A stretch of DNA of 64,000 nucleotides. Source: Rhizobium sp. CCGE531 (lineage in GTDB: Bacteria; Pseudomonadota; Alphaproteobacteria; Rhizobiales; Rhizobiaceae). This document shows, piece by piece, positions 18,827-29,000 of the stretch. Position 1 is the stretch's first letter; each line of letters opens with the position of its first letter. The stretch is from assembly GCF_003627795.1 (NCBI RefSeq), contig NZ_CP032684.1, positions 1,465,001 to 1,529,000 on the forward strand, in the 5' to 3' direction. The notes beneath the pieces are model-generated. The model was not told where the DNA came from. It saw only the letters and a list, made by a program, of their open reading frames with translations, and made no database searches. A program made the position numbers and the translations under genes.

Positions 18827-19891
18827 TCAGCTTGCAATCGTTTCCCGCGGGTTCGGCGCGGTCGGTTTCATCGCCTCACGCACATAGTGGTCTAAAATCA
18901 AATCCTCTTCGAGCATGAGCTCGGCAATATGCAGGCAACGCAATCGCGTCGCAACGTCTTCAAGTGTGCTGTGTCTTGGTGGCAGGGGAAAATCGTCGAT
19001 CGAAATCCCGAGGAGTTCGCCGACTGCCTGTTGGAAGTAAAGGCTGTCCGTGTCGAAGCCGACCACGGCAAAGCGTGACAGCAGGTCGATCGCCGTAGCG
19101 ACGTCGCTGCGTGTGACGGTCTGCTCCGGTATGGTCGTGGCCAATTGGCGGGTGACGGGTGACACCAGGACGTTTCTGACATTTTGCGGCGCCTTCTTCA
19201 GGGCGGTTTTCAGCGATGTCTCGCTTTCGAGGTCTACTTCGGCAAAATGTTCCGCGGCGGGCGCCAGGATGATCCTGTCCCGGTCGCCGAAGAAGGAAAT
19301 CTGGGTTTTCGCCATTCGTCTCAAAAGGAATATCCGCAGGGCAAGTTCATAATAGGGATCGGTAAGCAGAGCGATGGCTTTGAACCCCTTATCGAGGAAT
19401 TCCTCATAATTGCGCATCAATAGCCGCCCGCTGATATAGATCGACTGAATGGCATTGAGATGAAAGGCTTGAAGCGTCGTTTCATGGCCGAAACGCTCGA
19501 CGGATGAAAGCTCGTACTGAAAATGGCGGCCGCAGTGATGGTCGAACTTGACCATCGGCACCAGCTGCGTTTCGAGCCGCAAGATCTTCAAGGGAATGGT
19601 GCTCGACAGCTGTGGCCGGCGGTAGATCAATAGCCCGGACTTGGCATCGTGGATCGTCAGCGACGTGCGTCCCACGAGGTCCGGGATGATCGCCGTATCG
19701 AGTTTGAACCCGACAAGGCCGTCTTCGTGTCGTCCCGAATCGATGACTGCCTGTTTGATCTGATTGCATGGCAGGGTCATCAGATCGCCGCTGGCATCCG
19801 ATATCCTGATCTGAGGCTTGTCGGAAAAGCCGTCGGGGATGAGATAGCCCTCAAGCACATTGCCGTGATCATACTCGAGGTTAAACAGCAT
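18827..19891 (-). CDS. Unknown protein of the capsule export operon
   Basis: 354 residues, not recognised. Start ATG 19891 with GGAG eight bases upstream on the minus strand. No signal peptide and no membrane segment, so probably cytoplasmic. The first 90 residues look beta-rich; a histidine-containing stretch (KFDHHCGRHFQYELSSVERFGHE) and a helical C-terminus follow (HSTLEDVATRLRCLHIAELMLEEDL). The segment FAVVGFDTDSLYFQQAVGELLGI resembles the end of P-loop sulfotransferase-like or sugar-modifying proteins, but no P-loop is visible. Its stop touches the start of the second KpsE-like gene, so it is in the operon and presumably acts on the same polysaccharide. Confidence 0.7.
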   Translation of the reverse strand: MLFNLEYDHGNVLEGYLIPDGFSDKPQIRISDASGDLMTLPCNQIKQAVIDSGRHEDGLVGFKLDTAIIPDLVGRTSLTIHDAKSGLLIYRRPQLSSTIPLKILRLETQLVPMVKFDHHCGRHFQYELSSVERFGHETTLQAFHLNAIQSIYISGRLLMRNYEEFLDKGFKAIALLTDPYYELALRIFLLRRMAKTQISFFGDRDRIILAPAAEHFAEVDLESETSLKTALKKAPQNVRNVLVSPVTRQLATTIPEQTVTRSDVATAIDLLSRFAVVGFDTDSLYFQQAVGELLGISIDDFPLPPRHSTLEDVATRLRCLHIAELMLEEDLILDHYVREAMKPTAPNPRETIAS

Positions 19892-20016
19892 GAAGGATCT
19901 CCGGCGCCGTCACCAAAGGGCGACGAGAACCAGACAGGCGATCGTCCTGCGTCGCGGTATACGCTTCGTGATACTCGCCGATGCTGTGGATATCGAGTCC
20001 CGACATGCGAACCCCG

Positions 20017-20853
20017 TCAGGTGTTGACAGGCACTTTTCGCGCCAACAGCGAAAAGCTTGGGCCGCCAGGATGACTGAGATCTTCATCCCTGATGGTGAT
20101 TTCGTTGAATCCCACTTCGCGCAAGAGCATCAGTATATCGTCTCGATGCATCCAAAAATGCCTGTCCTTCATGCCGCCGCAGAAGGACGCGTTGGCATTG
20201 GCGTGGTGGTAGCTGCGCTCATAGTAGCGCACGGGAATGCCGTCTATCATTCTCGTTTCCACCTTGCCGGTGAAGGGCAGCCAGCGCACGTCACCCTCGG
20301 GCATCGCATCCTCCAGAACGAAGTGCGTCCAGATGAAAACCGCATTGGACCGCTTTGCGAGCAAGCGAAGAAACTCGCCGGGATCCGCCATATGATAGAG
20401 AACGCCGGAAGCCAGCGCAAAATCATAGGTTTCCTCACGCTCCTTCAGCCATGCTTGAATGTCGCCCAGCATAAAAGAGGCGGTGTCGATGTTCAAAATT
20501 TGTTTGGTGACCAGGCACCTTAGAAAACAGAGGCGATTTGCCTCGATTGCATCTATCCGCGCCGGCCGATGGCCATGCAGCATAAAGGTATGCATCCCCT
20601 CCAGCGGGCCGATTTCGAGAACGGTCCTGCCTTCTATCGAGCCGAAGGTCCGCAATGCCCAATCGATGCGGTCGTCGGCATAGAGGGGCAGCTTGCCGGC
20701 ATTGAGATTGAGCTCTGATGGGAATGCACAATTCCACCCCTGAAGGGCATCGATTGCATTCTGATGGTCCGGTTTGCCCTGCTCGTATTGATCAAATACC
20801 TCCAGCGAAGCTTTCGCGGCCTTCTTTTGGGAGCGTTTTGAAAAACCAAGCAT
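20017..20853 (-). CDS. Class I SAM-dependent methyltransferase
   Basis: 278 residues from ATG 20853. Motif I of the Rossmann methyltransferase fold is VLEIGPLEGMHTF, with the acidic end of strand 2 in IDAIEANRLCFLR, and the motif IV region in YDFALASGVLYHM. No membrane segment. First gene of the minus-strand polysaccharide operon, 125 bases ahead of the next gene. A role in methylating a sugar residue, or capping the growing chain, is the simplest reading; O-methylation as chain terminator is known for some ABC-exported polysaccharides. Substrate unproven. Confidence 0.82.
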   Translation of the reverse strand: MLGFSKRSQKKAAKASLEVFDQYEQGKPDHQNAIDALQGWNCAFPSELNLNAGKLPLYADDRIDWALRTFGSIEGRTVLEIGPLEGMHTFMLHGHRPARIDAIEANRLCFLRCLVTKQILNIDTASFMLGDIQAWLKEREETYDFALASGVLYHMADPGEFLRLLAKRSNAVFIWTHFVLEDAMPEGDVRWLPFTGKVETRMIDGIPVRYYERSYHHANANASFCGGMKDRHFWMHRDDILMLLREVGFNEITIRDEDLSHPGGPSFSLLARKVPVNT

Positions 20854-21486
20854 ACTATAACCTTTGTTTCCATCGGCATTCTGCCGTTCTGGAGAAATTA
20901 TCTGAGCGGTTTTAAAGCGACGGCCAACGGCTGCAACCGTTTGCCGCCCGCAAGCGCGGGAGCTGCGCCGTCAGGCGCCAAATACGTTTCGCTTCCTCTA
21001 TAGCTTCCATGGAATATTTGTCTCGCGAAAAGCAGAGCTTCGACAAGTTCTGATTGTTGCGATCTGTCCTATTTGCAGAAATTTCGGGTTGGGATTCGGT
21101 TGTTTTATAGGCAATAGCGAATTCGTCCAAAGCAGGGTACAGCCGAATCGGCGAAACGTGATGCCGCTGTTGGTGCTGATTTCTACTGGTGTCGTTACTT
21201 AATGATTCCTTCTATTATTTAGAAAATTTTAATTTTAAATGTAAAAAGAATATTTCTGCAAGTTGCGTAGCGCGTAATGGCCGCCTATACCGGTTGTGGT
21301 CCGGTGTTCGCTGAATTCCGAGTGTGTTCAGATAAGCGCACCTGATATTTTTGATTGTATCCCCAGTGTATGGGCTTGTTGACGTCAGCTCGTTATGCTT
21401 TTCAAGACGCCTATAGATTTGATGCATTCCATGTCGATGTATGCCATCAGGTAATCACGGCAGTTAATGTGTTTGAGGTTTTTCAA
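20854..21486. other. Divergent intergenic region between two capsule operons
   Basis: About 630 bases with no convincing gene. It must carry the promoters of both the minus-strand export operon and the plus-strand OPX/rkp genes. A markedly AT-rich stretch at about 21195-21260, including AAAATTTTAATTTTAAATG, stands out against GC-rich surroundings. TTGACGTCA (21379-21387) contains the palindrome TGACGTCA. No clear -10/-35 pair could be fixed. Short frames on the minus strand (20912-21130, 21215-21427) have no ribosome-binding site and are not accepted. Confidence 0.6.
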
Positions 21487-22665
21487 TTGATTCGTATTGG
21501 CGCCGTATTTTGTTGCGTGGCCTTGGCGGGCTGTAATTCAGTATCGAGCGAAGGTCCATTAGCGGGTGCGATCGTGAGTGACGCCGGTCAGTCCGGCGCC
21601 CAGCTCGGACGCCGGAATGCTGCGGTTTTCGATGTTGTGGATATTGACAGCCGCAGCGCGCGCCTTGTTTCCGATTATGTTTCCTCGACGCTCAATCGCC
21701 GTTTCGGCATGGGCGGCAGCATTGGGCCTGTCGTCATCGGCGTTGGCGATGCGCTGAAGATCACGATTTTCGAAGCCGGCGTCGACGGCCTTTTTTCGAC
21801 GGCGCAATCGAAGCAAGTATCGCTGGATATCGTCGTTCAACCGGATGGCAAGGCGGCAATCCCCTATGCGGGCTCGGTGCCCTTTGCGGGCAAGACGCTC
21901 GAACAGGCCCGCAAGGCAATCCTGGCGGCTCTGGCGACCAAGGCGGTCGAGCCTGATGTCATCGTGACAAGCATGGGCACGCCATCGCGCACCGTCACGG
22001 TTTCGGGCGCTGTCGGTCGTCCCTCGATGGTTTCGTTGGACCTGACCAAGGAAAAGATCACGGAGGTCGTCGCCAAGGCCGGTGGACCCGCGACGCAGCC
22101 TTACGAGACCTACGTTACGCTGGTTCGCGGCAGCCGAACCGGAACGGTCCTATTGAAATCGATTATCGAGCATCCCTCGGAAGACATCTATGTCCAGCCG
22201 GGCGATCAGATTTTCCTCGTTCGCGATCCGAGAACCTTCACTTTGCTCGGTTCCGTTCGCGGAGACGGACGCATGGAGTTCGGGGCAAATGATCTCAATC
22301 TCCTCGAGGCCGTTGCCCTGGGTCATGGCGCGATCGACGATTCGAGCAATGCCAAGGGCTTCTTCCTGTTCCGATACGAAGAGCCTGAAATCGCCAGAAG
22401 CCTGCTTGGTCCGGTTCGGTTCCAGGAATTGCTGCGCAAGGGAATGGTGACGGATGCCAAGGGACGCTACCCGATCGTCTACCGCTTCGATATGTCCAAT
22501 CCCGACAGCCTGATCGTTGGGCAGACTTTCCCGGTCAAGAGCCGCGACGTCATTTATGTCTCGCGTCATCCGTCGGTTGATATTCGAAAGTTCTTGAGCC
22601 TGATCGGCACGCCGTTGGGTATTGCCTCGCAGGGGGCGGCGACCGCGGCGAACCTGGGACAGTAG
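21487..22665 (+). CDS. OPX-family outer membrane polysaccharide export lipoprotein (KpsD/Wza type)
   Basis: About 392 residues from a TTG at 21487, chosen because GAGG lies eight bases upstream and because it gives a compact lipoprotein signal (MIRIGAVFCCVALAGC) with lipobox LAGC; a GTG at 21469 is the alternative. The polysaccharide export domain starts near GPVVIGVGDALKITIFEAG, with VQPDGKAAIPYAG, and is followed by SLBB-like repeats (VTVSGAVGRPSMV; DIYVQPGDQIFLVRD; VIYVSRHPSVDIRKFL). OPX proteins form the outer-membrane channel that receives polysaccharide from the KpsE-like protein. In position and type it corresponds to rkpU of the Sinorhizobium rkp-1 region. It lies head-to-head with the export operon. 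Confidence 0.85.
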   Translation: MIRIGAVFCCVALAGCNSVSSEGPLAGAIVSDAGQSGAQLGRRNAAVFDVVDIDSRSARLVSDYVSSTLNRRFGMGGSIGPVVIGVGDALKITIFEAGVDGLFSTAQSKQVSLDIVVQPDGKAAIPYAGSVPFAGKTLEQARKAILAALATKAVEPDVIVTSMGTPSRTVTVSGAVGRPSMVSLDLTKEKITEVVAKAGGPATQPYETYVTLVRGSRTGTVLLKSIIEHPSEDIYVQPGDQIFLVRDPRTFTLLGSVRGDGRMEFGANDLNLLEAVALGHGAIDDSSNAKGFFLFRYEEPEIARSLLGPVRFQELLRKGMVTDAKGRYPIVYRFDMSNPDSLIVGQTFPVKSRDVIYVSRHPSVDIRKFLSLIGTPLGIASQGAATAANLGQ

Positions 22666-23009
22666 CCGAACGAATGGAGGCGTTGCAGCTCTGACGACAT
22701 CTGCTTGTGCCTCTATTCATTGGCGCGTGCCGACATCTGTATGATCGTGACGGATCATGCGTTGTGAACGAGCGGAATTCGTCGCGAACTGAATTGCCGA
22801 AATAATTGCAGTGGACGCAAACAAGGGCTGCGATTTTCTACGTGGATTGAGGGGTCTGAAAGATCTCATGTTGCATCGGTTGTTGCACTGCCGCATATTG
22901 GTTGTACACGCGCATTTTTTATCAGTAGCAACCATAGATAATTGCCATGTGGGTAGTTGATATGAAATTGGCCAGCCCGGTGCGCTTCGTAGAATATTGT
23001 TGAGAGATC
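22666..23009. other. OPX-rkpA intergenic region
   Basis: 344 bases, AT-richer than its surroundings, with no supportable gene. It is long enough to hold a separate rkpA promoter. The rkpA start is preceded by the weak site GAGAGATC. No inverted repeat with a T run follows the OPX gene, so read-through from it is possible. Confidence 0.5.
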
Positions 23010-26000
23010 ATGACGGTTGAAATTATCGGACGCGCAAGCGTTGCCCCTGGGGCGGGTTCGATCGAAGAACTGCAGCTTGTCCTCAAGGAAGGGCGTTGCA
23101 CGATAAGCCGTATACCTGAAGAGCGTTGGGATCTTGCGCGCTTTTGGCATCCGGCTGTGGGCGTCCCTGGAAAGACCTACACATTTGCGGCCGGCGTTCT
23201 CGGGAATGTCTACGCGTTTGACCCCGCGGTTTTCGGCCTTTCCCAGCGCGAGGCGATGCAGATGGATCCGCAGCAGCGCATCCTTCTCAATGTCGTCTGG
23301 CGGGCCTTGGAAGATGCAAATCTGCCGATCGACGGTTTCGAGGGGCAGCGGGTCGGCGTCTACGTCGGCGCATCCTCCCTCGAGCATGGCAACCTGACGC
23401 TCGAAGATCCGGCGTCAGGCGGCCCGTATTTCATGACGGGCAACACGCTTTCCATCGTTTCCAATCGTATCTCGCACATATTCGGGCTACGTGGGCCGAG
23501 CATGACGATCGACACGGCCTGCTCGTCGTCGCTGGTTGCACTCGACCAGGCGGTAAGGGCGCTGGAAGGCGGCGAGATTGATACCGCGATCGTTGGCGGC
23601 ATCAACGTCCTGCTCCATCCAATGTCCTTTGTGGGCTTCGCGCAGGCGCGCATGCTGTCGCCGGAGGGCCTTTGCCGCGCCTATGACGATGATGGACGCG
23701 GTTACGTTCGGGCGGAAGGCGGTGCGGCGATCGTGTTGCGCCGGACGGATGTCGCGCTGCGCGAGAAGGATCGCAGCTATGCCAGGATCCATGCAGTCGG
23801 TGTCAATTCTTCGGGGCGGACCAACGGCATCTCGATGCCGTCGCGAGAGGCGCAGGCAGCCTTGCTGCAGTCGATCTATGAAGGGCGCGGGATCGACGTC
23901 AATCGCATTGCCTTCATCGAGGGCCATGGAACGGGAACGAAGGTCGGCGACCCCGCCGAAATATGGGCGATCGGCGAGGTCATAGGACGCAACCGGCGGG
24001 CGCCGGTGCCGATCGGCTCGATCAAGACCAATATCGGCCATACCGAACCCGCGTCCGGCTTGTTTGGACTGCTGAAGGCGATCATCGCGCTGGAGAATAA
24101 TTTCCTCCCGGCTTCGCTGCATTTCGACCACCCGAACGAGGCCATCGATTTCGAGGGCTTGAACGTCCGCGTCAATACGTCTGCGATCGAACTTCTCCCT
24201 GCAAAGCAACCGCGCTTCGCGGGCGTCAACTCCTTCGGCTTCGGCGGCACGAACGCGCACGTCATCATCAGCGATCCCGATCCTGTCGCGCCGCCCGAAC
24301 CGCAAATCAGGGGCGAAGGATTGGTTTTCGCGGCGAGCGCTCATTCCGCGTCCGCTCTTTCGAAGTTGCTCGAGGGATACAAGACGAGCCTTGAAAGCGC
24401 CGAGCCCAGGGAAGCTCGGCAGATCGTTGCCTCCGCCGCCGCCAATCGCGAACCCATGCGCCATCGCTTTGCGGCCCGGGCCAAGGACAGCGCGGCGGTA
24501 CTTGCCGCGATCGACGCGCATCTGTCCGGCAAAACGTCGGTCGGCGAGGCGGGCGAGGCACCGGCGCAGGCCGCCAAGATCGCCTTCGTCTTTTCCGGCA
24601 ATGGCTCTCAATGGGCTGGTATGGGCGTTGGCGCCTACGAGGAAAACCGCCATTTCCGGCAGTGCTTCCAGTCCTTCAGCGCTCTATTCGAATATTATCT
24701 CGGCGAGAAGCTGACGGATGTTCTGGTCGCTGCGGATCTTTCCGCGCGGCTTGCCGATACCAAGATTGCGCAACCGTTGCTGTTTGCGCTCCAGGCGTCC
24801 CTCTCGGACTGCCTGTGGTCGATGGGCGTCAAGCCGGATGCCGTCTTCGGCCATTCGGTCGGCGAAATCGCTGCAGCCTATGCGGCCAAGGCGCTGACGG
24901 CTGCCGAAGCGGTCGCAATCGTCGCCAAGCGCTCGCTGCATCAGGATCTTCTGGCCGGCGAAGGCAAGATGGCCGCCGTGGTGCTGGGCGAAGATGCCGC
25001 CTTGGCCTTCGCGAAGTCCCATGGCCTCAACAATATCTGTATCGCGGCGATCAATGCGCCGAATTCGGTAACGATCTCCGGCCCCGTCGACGAAGTGGAA
25101 GCGTTCAGGGATGCGGCGCGCAAATCCCAGATCGTCGCACACGTCCTCGATATCAACTATCCGTTCCATCATCCGATCATCGATCGTGCCAGGGATGCCT
25201 TTCTGAACGATCTGCCCGATCTGGCGCCGGATAGCGGATCAGGGACCTTCATTTCGACCGTGACCGGCGAACTGCGCGACGGGCGCCTGCTGGATACGCA
25301 ATACTGGTGGCGCAATGTTCGCGATCCCGTGCTCTTCAAGGCCGGCTGTCAGGCTGCCATGGCGATGGGATGCAACCTCTTCATCGAAATTTCGCCGCGC
25401 CCGATCCTGTCCAACTATGTAGCGGAGATCGCCAAGCAGGCTTCGGTTCAGGTCATTGCCATACCGACCTTGCTGCGGGAAGCGCCCGTTGCCGGTCATG
25501 ATCCTGTTTCGCAGTCATTCGCGAGGGCAGTCGTCAACGGTGCGCCGGCGCTGCGCGCGCGCGGCAGCGCCACGCGCAACGCTTTCGTCAGGCTGCCGTC
25601 CCTGCCGTTCGAGCCGCTGGAATTGCGGACGCAACCGACAGCCGACGAGATCGATATCTTCGGCCGTGACCGAAAGAATCCTTTTACGCTGCTCGGCTGG
25701 CGGACCGATCTCAACGGTTCGAACTGGAAGAACCATCTTGACGCTCGTCTCTTTCCGGACCTCGCCGAACATGTGGTCGATGGCAAGGCAATCATGCCCG
25801 GCAGCGGCTTCGTCGAAATCGCCGTTACGGCGGCACAGCAGTATTACGGGACGGACGAGGTTGAAATCGGCAATCTCGAAATCATCCGACCGCTCGAATT
25901 GTTCCAGGATCGCATGGTCGAACTGTCGACGATCCTTTCGCCCGAAACCGGGGACATCGAGATCCGGTCGCGTGAGCGCCTTAGCAATGACGAATGGACA

Positions 26001-29000
26001 GTGCATGCCGTCGGCCGTTGCCGCAAGCCCTTGAGCGGCGAGGGGTTTAGTGAAGCTGTCGATCGATCGGGCAGGGATCGCAAATCCGTTCTGACCTCTG
26101 AAGTGACCTATGAGACGGCGGAGCGTTTCGGACTGCATTACGGCCCGCATTTCCAGCTTCTGGCAAAGGCGGTCGCCTTCGGTCACGACGTCGTCGAAGT
26201 GGATCTGAAGCCGCCGGCGGCACCTGCGCATCCTTTCGGAACCTATAATCTCAACCCCATGTCGGTCGACGCCGCGTTTCACGGTCTCGTCGCCTTGTTC
26301 GATCAGTTTTCGGGCGATGAGGCCGGCGCGCCCTATATCCCCGTTCACTTCGGCACCGTAAAAGCCTTTGGCAGGGGAAGATCGATTGTCAAAGCGCGGA
26401 TCGAGATCGATCGGTTCAGCGCAAATTCGATCAAGGCGCGTTTCACCTTGTCCGATGCAGGCGGCAAGCCGATTGCGGTTCTCGACGATTGCCGTTTCCG
26501 CCGCACGCAACTGCGCCGTCGGGCAACGCTCGAGTCCGTTGCGTTTCACTATGAGAGCATGCCGTCGGCCATTTTAGCCGGCGCCGATGCATTTCAGATT
26601 TCACCGGAGCCGAGCTCCGGCGAGAAGCATGCGCTCAACAATGCGAGCCTTCTTCTCGACGCCGCGGTCTATCGCGCCTGCCACGACGTAGCGCGGACCG
26701 TGGCGGACCGTAAAGGCAACGTCGCATTCTCCAGCCTTCCCGGCGATTCCGAATTCAGGTCCTTTCTGGTCAATTGCCTCTATATTCTTGAGGACGCAGG
26801 CATAGCGTCGGCGAGGGACGGCAAATGGGAGATCCCGCAAGAGCCGACATTGCCTCCGCTGGCTGAATTGCTGCGGGAAATCTATCGCGAGGATGCCGGG
26901 CGCGTGGCCGAGGCCGTTCTCGTGGGCAACGCCCATCGCGAGACGCTCGAGCATTTGGCGATGATACGCCCGCATGTTGTGGAGAAAGAGCCCGCGAACC
27001 GAGGCGCGGGCATTCCCGGCGGGGCGACTCTGGAGCATATGCTTCTCCACTCTCCTTTGAGCGAGAGGCGGCTTTCCCTGCTTGCGGAAGCATTAGCATC
27101 CGCCATTAAAGCCAATGCCGGGGTAGTTGAACACATTCTTGAGATCGGCTCGGTATCGGCGGCTTTCAGCCGAAAGCTGGCGGTCGCTGCCTCCGCCTCT
27201 GGCGCATGCCTCGTCATCGCCGAGCCGCGCGAGCACGCGCGCCGCGCGCTGGAGATCGCTTTCGAGCGCGACGCGCATGTCATCGTGACGGATCCGGCGA
27301 GGCTGGCGGATATCACCACTGCTGATATCGTCGTCGCGCCCGGTGATCAGAGCCAGCATCTGATGCGCCACAATGACGACATCAAGCGGATTCTCCGGAC
27401 AGTCGCCAGCGGCGGCGGGCAATTGTTGCTGGCCGATCGCGCACCGAGCGCCTTCAATGATTTCGTCTTCGGCCTGTCCGAAGGCTGGTTTGCCGATAGC
27501 CAATCGCCGGAATTCCCGGTCGGACGGCTCGGGACGCCGCAACAGATCGAGGATCTGCTGGAGACACTTGGCTTTGACAAGCCTAGGATCCGCGAGCTGA
27601 CCTTCCCCGAAGGTTCCCTGATCGCAGCATCGGCCTTGTCTGAACCGCGGCCGCAAGCGTCGAGCCCTGCTGAAGCTGCCGAGCCGATCTTGATCTTGTC
27701 GGAGCAGGGCAGGAACGGCCTGGCCAAGCTTGATAAGAGAATGACGATCATCGATCTCGGCGCATCATCTGCAGATCTTGCCGATGCTCTCGGCGCAATC
27801 AATCGCGACACTCGTGGGATCGTATTCATCGCAGACCTGCAGCCTGGCGAGGCGACCGAGCTCTCGCTGTCCCGTCTGTCGGCCTTCACCGAGTTGGCTG
27901 CTCTATTGTCGCGGAAAAGCGACGGAGCAAAGTCGCGGCTGGTCATCGTCGCACCGGGCGGTTCCCCACTGGCCGCTGGCTCCATCGATGAGGCCAATGC
28001 CGGCCTATGGGCCTTCGGACGTGTCCTTCAAAACGAATATGATGCCTTCGATGTGCATCTGCTGGACGCCGATGCGGATGACAAGCGGATTGTTGCGGTC
28101 ATCGATGCCCTGATGGCGGCGGAGACCGAGAACAGAGAGTGGTTTCTGGATCGCCTGACCGGAAAAATCCGTGAGATCAGAGCTGCCGCCGGCCCCTTCG
28201 GCATCATCGACGCGAGCCGCCACGATTTCGGGGCGGCAACCATCCGGCAGCATGTCGGCGGTCGCCTGGATAGCGTGGCCTGGGAGGAAACCAGTCTTCC
28301 CGTGCCCGATGAAGGCGAGGTCGTCGTATCAGTCGAAGCCACCGGCCTCAACTTCCGGGATGTCATGTGGGCGATGGGTCTCCTGCCCGAAGAGGCCTTG
28401 GAAGATGGCTTTGCCGGCGCCACGATCGGCATGGAATTCGCGGGTAGAATTTTGGCCGTGGGCGATGCGGTCGATGATCTCCGGCCCGGCGATAAGGTGA
28501 TGGGTATCGGGCCGGCTGCGTTCTCGACCCATGTTCGGGTCCGGCGCGGCGGCGTGACCAAGGTGCCGGAACAGATGAAAGCCGCTGCTGCCGCGACGGT
28601 GCCTGTTGCCTTTCTTACGGCCTATTACGCAATGGTCGAGCTCGGGCGTATCCAGCCGGGCGAAACCATTCTGATCCATGGAGCCGCCGGCGGCGTCGGC
28701 CTTGCCGCGCTCCAGATCGCCAAGCATAGGGGTGCCAGGGTGATCGCCACGGCCGGCACGGTCGAGAAGCGCGGCTTCCTTGAAATGCTCGGCGCCGATC
28801 ATGTGCTCGATTCCCGCTCTCTGGATTTCGTCTCGGGCGTGCGGCGCCTTACCGACGGCGAGGGTGTGGATCTCGTTCTCAATTCGCTTTTCTCCGAAGC
28901 GATGGAGCGAAGCATCGAGCTGGTCAAACCCTTCGGTCGCTTCCTGGAGTTGGGCAAGCGCGACTATTATGCCGATCGCAAGATCGGCCTGCGCCCGTTC

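Noticed and set aside
21215..21427. 70-codon minus-strand frame in the AT-rich capsule promoter region
   Set aside because: Lies over the AT-rich block, lacks a ribosome site and any hydrophobic or domain pattern.
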